Below, piece by piece: positions 13,305 to 13,736 of a DNA stretch of 13,736 nt. A program made the translations under genes and the position numbers. This DNA is from Metabacillus rhizolycopersici (GTDB taxonomy: Bacteria > Bacillota > Bacilli > Bacillales > Bacillaceae): NCBI RefSeq assembly GCF_020075705.1, contig NZ_JAIQUM010000100.1, positions 1 through 13,736 of the forward strand, written 5' to 3'. Position 1 is the stretch's first letter; each line of letters opens with the position of its first letter. The notes beneath the pieces were generated by a model. It searched no databases. It saw only the letters and a list, made by a program, of their open reading frames with translations, and was not told the DNA's origin.

Positions 13305-13736
13305 ATGAATTATAACCAAAATAAGAAAATCGCTCAAATTACCCCTAAAACACTTATTATCGGAGTAGATATTGCCAAATTCAAACATGTAGCCAGAGCT
13401 CAAGATTTTAGAGGGTTAGAGTTTGGCTCACCTTGTTACTTTGAAAATACAAAAGAAGGATTCCGTCATTTTCTTAATTGGATCTCACAACTTATGCAAG
13501 CTCAAACGATGGATCAAGTGATTGTCGGTATGGAGCCAACAGGTCATTATTGGTTTAATTTAGCTTATATGCTTAGAGAACATAAGATTAAGTTTGTGGC
13601 AGTTAATCCATTACACGTAAAGAAAAGTAAGGAATTAGATGATAATTCACCAACTAAAAACGATGTAAAAGATGCCAGAGTTATTGCTCAATTGGTCAAG
13701 GACGGGAGATATGCTGAACCAACTATTCCACAAGGG
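13305..13736 (+). CDS. IS110-family transposase (DEDD recombinase), N-terminal part, runs off the window
   Basis: 144 codons in frame to the last base, with no stop. ATG 13305 has CAGGAGG six bases upstream. The RuvC-like DEDD domain is clear: IIGVDIAKFKHVA (Asp22), VIVGMEPTGHYWFNLA (Glu77) and LDDNSPTKNDVKDARVIAQL (Asp120, Asp123), with the NPLHVKKSKE motif between. These are the four catalytic acids of IS110 transposases, which, guided by a bridge RNA, recombine the element into short target sites. The C-terminal half with the catalytic serine region is outside the window, so intactness cannot be judged. The visible part has no stop or frameshift and looks young compared with the decayed genes beside it. 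Confidence 0.9.
   Translation, partial: MNYNQNKKIAQITPKTLIIGVDIAKFKHVARAQDFRGLEFGSPCYFENTKEGFRHFLNWISQLMQAQTMDQVIVGMEPTGHYWFNLAYMLREHKIKFVAVNPLHVKKSKELDDNSPTKNDVKDARVIAQLVKDGRYAEPTIPQG

Noticed and set aside
13173..13403. Minus-strand 76-codon frame across the IS110 leader and transposase start
   Set aside because: It opposes the DEDD domain coding strand and the candidate structured RNA; no family features.
1..13736. CRISPR array, tRNA, rRNA or classic defence genes
   Set aside because: No regularly spaced direct repeats, no tRNA-like cloverleaf sequence and no recognisable defence domains were seen.

Overview
The window looks like chromosomal DNA of a low-GC, endospore-forming member of the Bacillaceae. 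The DNA is AT-rich, with strong AGGAGG/GGAGG-type ribosome sites. It carries a complete gerA-type germinant receptor operon, a non-haem manganese catalase of the Bacillus type, a caa3-type CtaG factor, and a GvpU-family gas vesicle accessory protein. Nothing in the sequence fixes the species.

Layout, left to right. Positions 1-407 hold the tail of an IS200/IS605-type element: a degraded tnpB 3' end plus its structured right end (omega-RNA scaffold). It is inserted in a TauE/SafE (TSUP) exporter gene, of which only the last ~66 codons follow. A DUF2935 gene with a good terminator comes next (775-1348). On the minus strand, 1459-1851 is a small two-helix membrane protein gene interrupted by an in-frame TAG. 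A two-gene plus-strand unit follows (DUF2243 membrane protein, then CtaG family; 2157-3459). Convergent to it, and separated by a terminator, is the manganese catalase (3670-4563). A minus-strand pair follows: an orphan gvpU homologue (6173-6592) upstream of an APC-family amino acid permease (4699-6069). Then come a decayed MFS transporter 3' end (about 6800-7161, frameshifted) and a convergent LysE-family exporter (7250-7876), with a GC-rich hairpin between them.

Positions 8305-12375 are the main intact system: gerA-gerB-gerC type genes with 1-4 base stop/start overlaps. They are followed by a 53-residue, two-helix protein, missed by ordinary length cut-offs, that fits the small 'D' subunit of spore germinant receptors. 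The A and B subunits would sit in the spore inner membrane with the C lipoprotein on its surface, and the small D protein would modulate the response to nutrient.

The right end (12376-13736) is genomic scar tissue. It holds a stretch that may be a group II intron domain I remnant, then a sensor histidine kinase 3' fragment (minus strand). That fragment is fused at about 12891 to a metallophosphoesterase 3' fragment (plus strand), the expected result of one deletion between divergent genes. Last is the 5' part of an IS110-family transposase that runs off the window. The 210 bases before that transposase fold into nested stems and are the natural place for an IS110 bridge RNA. Both window ends therefore carry parts of RNA-guided mobile elements. 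I see no CRISPR array, tRNA, rRNA or defence island, and no convincing wholly new multi-gene system. The best leads are the small D-like germination gene, the candidate bridge RNA, the orphan GvpU and the TAG-split gene.
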